Assembly (NCBI GenBank): GCA_003519585.1
Contig: DOWL01000116.1
Span: forward strand, 1 to 13,439
From: Nocardioides sp.
Lineage (GTDB): Bacteria > Actinomycetota > Actinomycetes > Propionibacteriales > Nocardioidaceae
Length of the DNA: 13,439 nt
Direction of reading: 5' to 3'
The notes below the pieces were generated by a model. It made no database searches, was not told where the DNA came from, and worked only from the letters and a program-made list of their open reading frames with translations. This document shows, piece by piece, positions 6,757 through 12,984 of this stretch (within the stretch, counting starts at the first letter, position 1; every line of letters begins with the position of its first letter). A program made the position numbers and the translations under genes.

Positions 6757-8211
6757 ATGCCCCGTCCCGGCGCCCGCAAGGGCAGCACCGGACTGCCGTC
6801 CCTGACCCGTCTCGCCGCTGTCGTGGCCCTCGTCGCCACCGCGGCGGTCGGAATCCAGCCGGCCCCCGCCGGGGCCGAGGACTCGACCTCCTCGGCCTCG
6901 GCGGCCACCAGCCTCCGCGTGGCCGACCCCGGTCCGGCGTACAAGCAGCTCGCCACCAACCCGGTGACTCCAGGCACCTACACCGGGCTCGGCTTCGACC
7001 AGTGCCACGCGCCGGAGCAGTACAAGATGGACGCCTGGCTCAAGGCCTCGCCGTTCCGCGCCGTCGGCATCTACATCTCCGGCGCCTCGCGCGGCTGCCG
7101 CGATCAACCGAACCTCACCCCGACCTGGGTCGCCACCCAGCTGGCCAACGGCTGGCGGCTGCTGCCGATCACCCTCGGCCCCCAGGCCAACTGCCACCCC
7201 GGGTTCCCTCGCTACGGCAACGACCCGGTGATCAGCGGCAAGCTGAACAAGTTGGGGCAGTACGCCAAGGCCGCCCGGCAGGGCACCGCCGAGGCTTCCA
7301 CAGCGGTCGCCGCCGCTCAGGCGATCGGGATCGTGGCCGGAAGCACGCTGTGGTACGACCTCGAGGGGTACGACCTCACGAACGCCGGCTGCCGGGAGTC
7401 GTCGCTGTGGTTCCTCAGCGCGTGGACCCAGCAGCTGCACGCCCTCGGGTACGTCTCCGGCGTCTACTCCAGCGCCGGCTCCGGCATCAAGTCACTCGAC
7501 GACGCGCGAGTGCTGCGGCCGGGCACCTTCGTCCTGCCCGACCAGATCTGGATCGCCCGCTGGGACGGCAAGGCCGACACCTCGACGTCCTACATCCGCT
7601 CCGACGGCTGGGTGCCGGGGCGCCGGATGAAGCAGTTCCAAGGCGGCCACGACGAGAAGTGGGGCGGGGTCACGATCAACATCGATCGCAACTACCTCGA
7701 CCTGGTGTCGACGACCGCAGCTCCGCCGCCGGCCAGTCGCTGCCGGGGCACCTCGGTCGACCTGACGAACTTCCCGCGGCTCAAGGCTCCGACGCATGGA
7801 CACACCCCGGACCCCGGGAAGGTCAGCGTGCTCAAGTGCCTGCTCAAGGAGCAGGGCGTCTTCAAGGGCCGGCTCAAGGGTGCGTGGACCGGCCGGCTGA
7901 CCAAGGCCGTCTTCCGCTGGCAGCGCCAGGTCTCACTCGGCCGCACCGCGATGTTCTCGCGTTCGGCGTGGATGACCCTGCTGAGCGCGGGCGCGACCCC
8001 GGTGCTCAACCTGGGTTCGTCCGGTGAGGACGTGAGCCGCGTCCAGCGGGCACTGAACGCCGCTTCCGGCAAGTTCGCGCTGCCGATCAGCGGCACCTAC
8101 GACGCGACCACCCAGGCCGCCGTACGCGCCTGGCAGGCCAAGAACGGCATCGCCGAAGACGGTGTCGTGGGTCCTGCCTCCTGGGCGGAGCTGCAGGCAG
8201 GAAACAGATAG
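6757..8211 (+). CDS. Secreted DUF1906 glycoside-hydrolase-like protein with peptidoglycan-binding repeats
   Basis: 484-residue exported protein, probably a cell-wall hydrolase. The signal peptide (about 1-38) has a basic N-region, a hydrophobic core LAAVVALVATAAVG and a likely cleavage near PAGAED. Residues about 75-305 match the DUF1906 / Rv2525c-like TIM barrel related to GH25 lysozymes: YTGLGFDQCHAP with Asp81 on the first strand, GIYISGASRGC, and WYDLEGYD with Asp201 and Glu203, which are candidate acid residues. Two PG_binding_1-type repeats follow, a degenerate one (about 354-400) and a clear one (about 417-482) with LNLGSSGEDVSRVQRAL and DGVVGPASW. The start is set by AGGAG at 6744-6748. 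It stands alone, between the exporter and a convergent purQ, with its own promoter and a hairpin six bases past the stop. Enzymatic activity is not proven for this family. Confidence 0.88.
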   Translation: MPRPGARKGSTGLPSLTRLAAVVALVATAAVGIQPAPAGAEDSTSSASAATSLRVADPGPAYKQLATNPVTPGTYTGLGFDQCHAPEQYKMDAWLKASPFRAVGIYISGASRGCRDQPNLTPTWVATQLANGWRLLPITLGPQANCHPGFPRYGNDPVISGKLNKLGQYAKAARQGTAEASTAVAAAQAIGIVAGSTLWYDLEGYDLTNAGCRESSLWFLSAWTQQLHALGYVSGVYSSAGSGIKSLDDARVLRPGTFVLPDQIWIARWDGKADTSTSYIRSDGWVPGRRMKQFQGGHDEKWGGVTINIDRNYLDLVSTTAAPPPASRCRGTSVDLTNFPRLKAPTHGHTPDPGKVSVLKCLLKEQGVFKGRLKGAWTGRLTKAVFRWQRQVSLGRTAMFSRSAWMTLLSAGATPVLNLGSSGEDVSRVQRALNAASGKFALPISGTYDATTQAAVRAWQAKNGIAEDGVVGPASWAELQAGNR

Positions 8212-8216
8212 ATCGT

Positions 8217-8262
8217 CCGGCCGCATCGACGGGGGTTGAGCGGCCGGCGGGGAAGAAGCCCC
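8217..8262 (+). terminator. Tandem hairpins just after the DUF1906 gene
   Basis: The first hairpin (8217-8247) has an 8-bp stem CCGGCCGC/GCGGCCGG, continued after a one-base bulge by TCGAC/GTTGA (one G-U pair) around a GGGG loop. A second small hairpin, GGGG AAGAAG CCCC (8249-8262), follows. It begins six bases past the stop codon at 8211. There is no U-tract, as is common for actinobacterial terminators, so the function is inferred from strength and position. Confidence 0.55.
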
Positions 8263-8279
8263 ACGAGGAAGCCCGACGA

Positions 8280-8372
8280 CCGGGCGGTGGACGGGGGTCC
8301 GCCGCCCGGCGTCAGGCTGACTCTTTCAATACCCCGGCGAGTTTCGCCGGGCGCGCGGCTAGCCGCGAAAGA
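8280..8372. other. Cluster of three strong hairpins, possible terminator or structured RNA
   Basis: Hairpin A (8280-8309): a 13-bp stem with one G-U pair and a GGGG loop. Hairpin B (8333-8351): CCCGGCGA GTT TCGCCGGG. Hairpin C (8354-8367): the perfect palindrome CGCGGCT AGCCGCG. B and C are enclosed by TCTTTC (8322-8327) and GAAAGA (8367-8372), which can pair to close a three-way junction if the last pair of C opens. The mix of nested stems is more than a simple terminator needs. It matches no RNA family I know (RNase P, tmRNA, SRP and 6C RNA were considered). Confidence 0.4.
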
Positions 8373-8437
8373 CCGGGTCGCTGCGCTCCCTCCAGAGCTT
8401 GCGGGGACCAATCACTGGATGCGACACACGCTAGGCC

Positions 8438-8568
8438 TCACGAGACGAGGAGCGCCGAGCCGAACGCGCCGTCCTGCGAGGCGGATACGTAGAAGTCGCC
8501 AGGCACCCGAGGCCGGTCGCATCGACCTCGTGCGACAGCTCGCAGGCGAACAGGCGTCGGGGTCTCAT
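8438..8568 (-). pseudogene. Possible frameshifted small gene or gene remnant
   Basis: Minus strand, from ATG 8568. The first half reads MRPRRLFACELSHEVDATG with 16 of 19 codons after the ATG ending in G or C. Past about 8514 that frame deteriorates, while the next frame reads GDFYVSASQDGAFGSALLVS to a TGA at 8440-8438, with nearly all codons ending in G or C; upstream, that second frame has only about half. The switch lies in 8501-8514 and one restored base (for example CTC CGG GTG) would join them into about 43 residues. Family not recognised. No Shine-Dalgarno is visible. It may be a decayed gene, a sequencing error, or chance; the plus strand here is also open. Confidence 0.3.
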
Positions 8569-8642
8569 CCGGGCATCGTCGCCGCGGCTGCGGCGCCACC
8601 GTCAGGAGCGGGCCGAGTTCACCGAAATTGGGCGCAACTGGC

Positions 8643-9320
8643 TCAACTGAAGGCCTGCTCGACCAGGCGGCCGAGCGAGGTGAAGAAGCCGAGCCCGTCG
8701 GTGCCGGCCCCCGTGAGCGACTCCACGGCGTGCTCCGGGTGCGGCATCAGCCCCACGACGTTCCCACGTTCGTTGGTGATCCCGGCGATGTCGCGCAGCG
8801 AGCCGTTGGGGTTGACCTCGAGGTAGCGCGCCACGACCTGGCCCTCCCCCTCGATCCGGTCGAGGGTCTCCGCGTCGGCGACGAACCCGCCCTCGCCGTT
8901 CTTGAGCACGATCGTGACCTCGGCACCCTCGTCGTAGGCGGAGGTCCACGGCGTGCGGGTGTTCTCGATCCGCAGCCGCTGGTCGCGGCAGACGAACTTG
9001 CGGTGGTCGTTGCGGATCAGCGCACCCGGCAGCAGGTGCGATTCGCAGAGGATCTGGAAGCCGTTGCAGATGCCGAGGACCGGCATCCCGCGGCCGGCGG
9101 CCTCGACCACTTCGGCCATCACCGGGGAGAACCGCGAGATCGCCCCGCAGCGGAGGTAGTCGCCGTACGAGAAGCCGCCCGGAAGCACGACCGCGTCGAC
9201 GCCCTTGAGGTCGTGGTCGCCGTGCCACAGCGCCACCGCCTCGTGGCCACCGATCCGGACCGCGCGCTGGGCGTCGACGTCGTCCAGCGAACCAGGGAAG
9301 GTGACGACGCCGACCCTCAC
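8643..9320 (-). CDS. purQ: Phosphoribosylformylglycinamidine synthase subunit PurQ (glutaminase)
   Basis: Glutamine amidotransferase subunit of FGAM synthase, the fourth step of de novo purine synthesis; it makes ammonia from glutamine and passes it to PurL with the help of PurS. 225 residues, the normal length. Class I amidotransferase features: [14 protein letters not shown] (47-60), nucleophile Cys85 in GICNGFQIL, and the His194/Glu196 pair in MPHPEH. All catalytic residues are present. It starts at GTG 9320, overlapping the purS stop as GTGA, so the two are translationally coupled. purL, commonly next to purQ in actinobacteria, is not downstream; the following gene is convergent and unrelated. 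Confidence 0.97.
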   Translation of the reverse strand: MRVGVVTFPGSLDDVDAQRAVRIGGHEAVALWHGDHDLKGVDAVVLPGGFSYGDYLRCGAISRFSPVMAEVVEAAGRGMPVLGICNGFQILCESHLLPGALIRNDHRKFVCRDQRLRIENTRTPWTSAYDEGAEVTIVLKNGEGGFVADAETLDRIEGEGQVVARYLEVNPNGSLRDIAGITNERGNVVGLMPHPEHAVESLTGAGTDGLGFFTSLGRLVEQAFS

Positions 9321-9577
9321 GCAGCCCCCTCGGAGTGCTCGACCCGGACCTCGAAGTTCTCGATGACCGGGTTGGAGAGCAGCGTCTCTGCCATCTGCCG
9401 GACCTGATCGAGCACCTCGTCGGTGACCTCGCCGGCGAGTTCGAGCTCGAACCGCTTCCCTTGGCGTACGTCGGTCACGCCGGAGAAGCCGAGCCGTGGC
9501 AGGGCGCCGTGCACGGCCTTGCCCTGGGGGTCGAGGATCTCCGGCTTGGGCATCACGTCGACAACGACCTTGGGCAC
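9317..9577 (-). CDS. purS: Phosphoribosylformylglycinamidine synthase subunit PurS
   Basis: Small non-catalytic subunit that bridges PurL and PurQ for ammonia transfer in FGAM synthesis. 86 residues from GTG 9577, the usual size; the open frame extends 15 codons further, but those residues (Arg/Thr-rich) do not fit the family, which starts directly with the strand [21 protein letters not shown]. Other family features are [18 protein letters not shown] and the C-terminal helix [15 protein letters not shown]. Overlaps purQ by GTGA. No Shine-Dalgarno is seen, and TAGACT sits seven bases before the GTG, which would suit a leaderless start; the TAG of that sextet is also the stop codon of the small gene upstream. 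Confidence 0.95.
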   Translation of the reverse strand: MPKVVVDVMPKPEILDPQGKAVHGALPRLGFSGVTDVRQGKRFELELAGEVTDEVLDQVRQMAETLLSNPVIENFEVRVEHSEGAA

Positions 9578-9590
9578 AGTGCCCAGTCTA
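9572..9590 (-). promoter_or_regulatory. Palindrome and -10-like box at the purS start
   Basis: GGGCAC A GTGCCC (9572-9584) is a perfect 13-bp palindrome that contains the purS GTG. On the minus strand TAGACT (9590-9585) fits a -10 box seven bases from the GTG. No matching -35 is evident. A regulator or mRNA fold at the start codon is possible; chance is also possible at this GC content. Confidence 0.35.
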
Positions 9591-9782
9591 TTCAGTCGCG
9601 TCCGGGTCGAGGATCGTGGCATCGCCGTACTGGTTGACCGGGGGGTCGTCGTCGGCGTTGAGGGACCCCGCCTGGATCGAGAGGGCGAGGACGGCGGCCG
9701 ACGCGGTGAGACCGGCCGTATGCAGGACCCGCCTGCGCTTCTTGACCGGCTTCGGCTGCGGCTCGGGAGGTTCGGCGGTCAC
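9588..9782 (-). CDS. Small single-TM protein upstream of purS
   Basis: Predicted 64-residue membrane protein of unknown function. It has an N-terminal Pro/Glu/Lys stretch, a basic cluster VKKRRR (13-18), one TM helix (about 19-41, VLHTAGLTASAAVLALSIQ) and an acidic tail with DDDPP and DPDATE. The positive-inside rule puts the N-terminus in the cytoplasm. GTG 9782 was chosen because it keeps the basic residues in front of the helix; a GTG at 9836 is also in frame. The stop is 10 bases before purS, on the same strand, so they may share a transcript. The gene is divergent from the YflT-like gene. Confidence 0.55.
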   Translation of the reverse strand: MTAEPPEPQPKPVKKRRRVLHTAGLTASAAVLALSIQAGSLNADDDPPVNQYGDATILDPDATE

Positions 9783-9857
9783 CCGCCGAGGATGACCGGC
9801 GAACCCAAGGGCAGGCTGAGAAGGCCCGCTGCCCACCGGGTCGGGCAGACTTGGCCC

Positions 9858-10382
9858 ATGAGCATGGGCACCCCCTCCCCCGGACGGGCGGCCGCGTCCG
9901 CCTCGCCGCTGGGCCTGGACTTCCCGCAGTCGCTGGCCGTCTACGACGACTACGCCGCCGCACAGAAGGCCGTCGACTTCCTCTCCGACAACAAGTTCCC
10001 GGTCGAGCAGTGCATGATCGTCGGCACCGACCTGAAGCGGATCGAGCGGATCACCGGTCGGCTCACCACCGGCCGGGTGGCCCTCGGTGGACTGCTCTCC
10101 GGGGTGTGGCTCGGCCTCTTCGTCGGGCTGGTGCTCTCGCTGTTCGCCGACGACGAGAACTTCTGGCAGACCCTGATCGCCTGCATCCTGTTCGGCGCGG
10201 CCTTCGGCATCGTGTGGGCGCTGGTCGGGTACTCCTTGACGCGCGGCCAGCGCGACTTCTCCTCGGTGACCGCCGTCGTCGCCACGAAGTACGAGGTGCT
10301 GGTCGAGCACAAGTCCGCCGCGCAGGCACGTGAACTACTCACCCAGCTCCCCGGCGGACTCCCCGATCCGTTCGCTCCCTGA
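9858..10382 (+). CDS. YflT-like general stress protein with two TM helices
   Basis: 174-residue membrane protein. The N-terminal domain (about 24-75) carries the family pattern SLAVYDDYAAAQKAVDFLSDNKFPVE then IVGTDLKRIERITGRLT, a compact alpha/beta fold of the heat-induced stress protein YflT family, commonly annotated as general stress protein in actinobacteria. Two TM helices follow (about 75-97 and 103-125) with a short acidic loop, then a C-terminal beta-alpha unit (FSSVTAVVATKYEVLVEH). Role is unknown. No Shine-Dalgarno precedes ATG 9858; CAGACT six bases upstream could be the -10 of a leaderless transcript. ATG 9864 is an alternative start. It converges with the PH-like gene, the two stops being adjacent. 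Confidence 0.75.
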   Translation: MSMGTPSPGRAAASASPLGLDFPQSLAVYDDYAAAQKAVDFLSDNKFPVEQCMIVGTDLKRIERITGRLTTGRVALGGLLSGVWLGLFVGLVLSLFADDENFWQTLIACILFGAAFGIVWALVGYSLTRGQRDFSSVTAVVATKYEVLVEHKSAAQARELLTQLPGGLPDPFAP

Positions 10383-10715
10383 CTACCCCGGCGTAGCGGC
10401 AAGCCGGGCGACCTCGGCAGCCTGGCCACGGTCGGAGAGGCGGACCTTGGCGCGGTGCGGGCCGACCCGGACCGAGGCGATACCGTCCTCTACCTCCACC
10501 TCGCCGCGCGGCCAGCTCCCGAGCTGCTCCTTCGGCCGGAGCCGGCCGCCGAGCCCCGAGCCCAACCGGATGACGTGGACGGCGCGCGGGGTGACGACGT
10601 ACAGCAGCCGGTCGTTGAGCGCCCGGCCGACGACGAACGCCAGGAGCTCCGTCTCGCCGTCGAGGTACGGCGCGCAGTCGGCCAGCACGTCGGCCGCGGT
10701 CGGGCCGCGGGACAC
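10383..10715 (-). CDS. Small PH-like domain protein
   Basis: 110 residues, probably a single bacterial PH (YokE-like) domain: an N-terminal helix (TAADVLADCAPYL), then a series of short beta strands (ELLAFVVGRAL, RLLYVVTPRAVHVIRLG, GEVEVEDGIASVRVG, HRAKVRLSD) and a final helix (QAAEVARLAA). No signal or TM segment, so cytoplasmic. Such domains bind proteins or lipids at the membrane face. GTG 10715 lies three bases after the stop of the two-TM gene, so it is the last gene of the purC-ligase run. The family assignment rests on strand pattern only. Confidence 0.6.
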   Translation of the reverse strand: MSRGPTAADVLADCAPYLDGETELLAFVVGRALNDRLLYVVTPRAVHVIRLGSGLGGRLRPKEQLGSWPRGEVEVEDGIASVRVGPHRAKVRLSDRGQAAEVARLAATPG

Positions 10716-10718
10716 GCC

Positions 10719-10925
10719 CTAATGCCGCTTCTGCCGAGCGTTCCCGATGATCGTGATCGCCAGGGCGACGCCGAGGCCGGCGACGATCGGGCCGATGATC
10801 GCCCAGCTCGACTCACCGCTCATCGAGCTGCCGCCGACCCAGCCGAGCCCCTGAGCGGTCCACAGCGCTCCGACGAGCACCATCAGCCCGGCCAGCGACA
10901 GGCCAAGCGCGCGGCCCAGCGTCAC
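10719..10925 (-). CDS. Two-TM small protein coupled to the acyl-CoA ligase
   Basis: 68-residue membrane protein, unrecognised family. TM1 is about 5-28 (LGLSLAGLMVLVGALWTAQG), then a Gly/Ser loop GGSSMSGESS, TM2 about 40-60 (WAIIGPIVAGLGVALAITII) and a basic tail NARQKRH. GTG 10925 overlaps the ligase stop as GTGA, which fixes the start and implies translational coupling; the frame open further upstream lies inside the ligase gene. The next gene starts three bases after its stop. The context suggests it helps place or regulate lipid metabolism at the membrane (inference). Confidence 0.7.
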   Translation of the reverse strand: MTLGRALGLSLAGLMVLVGALWTAQGLGWVGGSSMSGESSWAIIGPIVAGLGVALAITIIGNARQKRH

Positions 10926-12511
10926 GAGAGCTCGCGCTTGAGGATCTTGCCGGTGGCGGTCATGGGGAGAGTGCCGACGAACTCGACGATCCGTGGGTAC
11001 TTGTAGCCCGCCATCTGCTCCTTGCCCCACGCGACGAGCTCCTCCTCGGTGAGGGACGAGCCGTCCTCGCGGATGACCACCGCCTTGATCTCCTCGCCAT
11101 GGCTCTCGTGGGGGACGCCGATCACGGCGGCGAGCGAGACGTCGGGGTGGGTCATCAGGACCTCCTCGACCTCGCGCGGGTACACGTTGTAGCCGCCGCG
11201 GATGATCATGTCCTTGGACCGGTCGACGATGTAGTACCAGCCGTCGGCGTCGCGCCGCCCGAGGTCGCCCGAGCGGAACCAGCCGTCCTGGATCGCCTCC
11301 TCGGTCGCCTCCGGACGGCCGTAGTAGCCCTTCATGATGTTGTGGCCCTTGATCGCGATCTCGCCGACCGCGTCGGGATCGGTGTCGTCGGCGTTCCCCT
11401 CGTCCCAGGTGCCGGGCTCGAGCAGCTTCATCTCCACACCCGGGATGGGGATGCCGATGGAGCCGACCCGCGGCTCCGCTTCGAGCGGCGAGAAGCTCGC
11501 GACCGGTGAGGTCTCCGACAGGCCGTAGCCCTCGAGGATCGTCACGCCGAACTGCTCCTTGAAGTTCTTGTGCACCTCGACCGGGAGCGCCGAGCCACCG
11601 GCCGCGGCGACGCGCAGGTTGGTGGCCAGCTTGTGCACGTCGACGGAGTCGCCGGCCTCCTTGAGAGCGCCCAGCAGTCCCCAGTACATCGTCGGCACGC
11701 CGGCGAAGAAGGTGATCCCCTCGGTCTCCATCAGCTGCAGCGCCGGCCCGGGCTCGAACCGCGGCAGCATGACGACGGTGCTACCGGTCGCGGCGCCGGC
11801 GTTCTGGATGACGGTCTGGCCGAAGGAGTGGAACAGCGGCAGCACGCACAGGAACCGCTCGGGGCTCTCCGGATCGATCCCCCAGAGCTGCTCGCCGAGC
11901 AGCGCGTTGTCACGCATGTTGCGGTGTCGCAGCTCGGCGCCCTTGGGCTGCCCCGTGGTGCCCGAGGTGTAGAGGATGACGGCGGTGTCGTCCTCGTCGG
12001 TCTGGACGGTCGCGAACGTCGGCTCCTGGCCGGCGAGCACCTGGCCGAAGGTCTCGGTGCCCTCGATGGGTGACGCCGCCGCGAGGTCGGCGGTGATCAT
12101 CACGAAGGTCTCGCAGCCCTCGGCGCCCTGGAAGCCGGCGTACCCCTCCTGCCCCATCGGCAGCTCGGGCGTGCCTTGGAAGCAGAAGTAGGCCTTCGCG
12201 TCGGAGTCGTCGAGGTGGTAGGTCACCTCGCGGGCCTTCAGCAGCACGTTGAGCGGTACGACGGTCGCGCCGGCCTTGAGGATGCCCCAGTAGATGAGCG
12301 AGAAGTACGGCAGGTTGGGGCAGGAGAGCGCCACCTTGTCACCGGGCTGGATGCCCCGGCTGACCAGGAAGTTGGCCACCATGTTGGCGACCGCGTCGAC
12401 CTCGGCGAAGGTCATCCGGCGGCCGGTGGCCGGGAAGACGATGGCCTCCCGCTCGGGGTACTTCCCGGCGCTGTTCTCGAGCAGGGTGGCGAGGTTGTAG
12501 GTCTCGGACAC
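10922..12511 (-). CDS. Long-chain fatty-acid--CoA ligase (FadD type)
   Basis: ATP-dependent acyl-adenylate/acyl-CoA synthetase, 529 residues, the normal length. It activates a carboxylic acid to AMP ester and then CoA thioester. ANL-superfamily motifs are complete: A3 P-loop YTSGTTGQPKG (181-191), PLFHSFG (225-231), A5 EGYGLSET (327-334), A7 GWFRSGDLG with Asp416, A8 hinge DRSKDMIIRGGYNVYP (430-445), and A10 TATGKILKREL with catalytic Lys522. Substrate chain length cannot be told; long- or medium-chain fatty acids are typical for this subtype. Start GTG 12511 has GGAGG (12522-12518 on the minus strand) six bases before it. It lies 43 bp after the SRPBCC gene and overlaps the two-TM gene by GTGA. 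Confidence 0.93.
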   Translation of the reverse strand: MSETYNLATLLENSAGKYPEREAIVFPATGRRMTFAEVDAVANMVANFLVSRGIQPGDKVALSCPNLPYFSLIYWGILKAGATVVPLNVLLKAREVTYHLDDSDAKAYFCFQGTPELPMGQEGYAGFQGAEGCETFVMITADLAAASPIEGTETFGQVLAGQEPTFATVQTDEDDTAVILYTSGTTGQPKGAELRHRNMRDNALLGEQLWGIDPESPERFLCVLPLFHSFGQTVIQNAGAATGSTVVMLPRFEPGPALQLMETEGITFFAGVPTMYWGLLGALKEAGDSVDVHKLATNLRVAAAGGSALPVEVHKNFKEQFGVTILEGYGLSETSPVASFSPLEAEPRVGSIGIPIPGVEMKLLEPGTWDEGNADDTDPDAVGEIAIKGHNIMKGYYGRPEATEEAIQDGWFRSGDLGRRDADGWYYIVDRSKDMIIRGGYNVYPREVEEVLMTHPDVSLAAVIGVPHESHGEEIKAVVIREDGSSLTEEELVAWGKEQMAGYKYPRIVEFVGTLPMTATGKILKRELS

Positions 12512-12554
12512 GGTGAGCCTCCGTGGGTCGGTGTCTCGTCAACCTATCGAGGAG

Positions 12555-12971
12555 TCACGACCGCGACGAGAGGATCGCGGCCGCTCTTCTGAGGTCGGCG
12601 CCGACGGCGGGCCGGGAGAGCGCACTGAGCGCCAGCCCGACCGGGCCCAGCAGCCGGATGCGGAAGCGGTAGTCGACCACGCAACCACCGGGCGCCTCAG
12701 CGAACACCAGCGTCAGGTCGGCACGGACGAACCGCCAACGGCCGGTCTCGCTCCATCGGCTCGGGCGGGTCAGCTCGGTGGTGCGCATCCGCGGGTCGAT
12801 CCCGGGCTTGGTCTCATCGACCCAGGTCTGCCCGACGCGCGGTTCGCCGTCGATGGCCGAGACTGCGCGCAGCGAGGACTGCCATTCGGTCCGGTGGCGC
12901 GGGTCGACGAGGTAGTCGAAGGCGACCTCGCGCGAGACCCCGAACGGCACCGAACCGGAGACCTCTCTCAC
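12555..12971 (-). CDS. SRPBCC (polyketide cyclase/START-like) protein
   Basis: 138 residues with the SRPBCC fold pattern: first strand VSGSVPFGVSREVAFDYLVD, then PRHRTEWQSSLRAVSAI, TRPSRWSETGRWRFVRADLTLVFA, VVDYRFRIRLLGPVGLAL and a C-terminal helix DLRRAAAIL. The fold makes a hydrophobic ligand cavity; the ligand is unknown, though a neighbouring fatty-acyl-CoA ligase makes a lipid plausible. GTG 12971 has no clear Shine-Dalgarno; a GTG seven codons in (with AGAGAGG upstream) is an alternative. It starts 13 bp after the purC stop, so it is probably in the purC transcript. Confidence 0.8.
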   Translation of the reverse strand: MREVSGSVPFGVSREVAFDYLVDPRHRTEWQSSLRAVSAIDGEPRVGQTWVDETKPGIDPRMRTTELTRPSRWSETGRWRFVRADLTLVFAEAPGGCVVDYRFRIRLLGPVGLALSALSRPAVGADLRRAAAILSSRS

Positions 12972-12984
12972 GAGCCGCGCCCGT

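Larger units (their letters stand above)
8212..8642. other. Intergenic stretch of 431 bp between convergent genes
   Basis: No intact, convincing gene. The left third (8217-8372) holds five GC-rich hairpins described separately. The right part (8438-8568) holds a possible frameshifted small gene on the minus strand. The rest, 8373-8437 and 8569-8642, shows nothing I recognise. The plus-strand open frame through here (8236-8826) is Arg/Pro-rich and runs deep into purQ on the opposite strand, so it was not called. Confidence 0.7.

Noticed and set aside
5145..6977. 610-codon minus-strand open frame over the exporter
   Set aside because: Gly/Glu/Arg-rich sequence without motifs, antisense to a well-defined MFS transporter and running across its downstream regulatory region.
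8280..8372. Known RNA gene (RNase P, tmRNA, SRP RNA, 6C RNA, hammerhead)
   Set aside because: The conserved core sequences of these RNAs, such as the hammerhead CUGAUGA or 6C loops of Cs, are absent on both strands.
8236..8826. Plus-strand open frame through the intergenic region
   Set aside because: Arg/Pro-rich, runs 180 bases into purQ antisense, no Shine-Dalgarno seen, and crosses the hairpin cluster.
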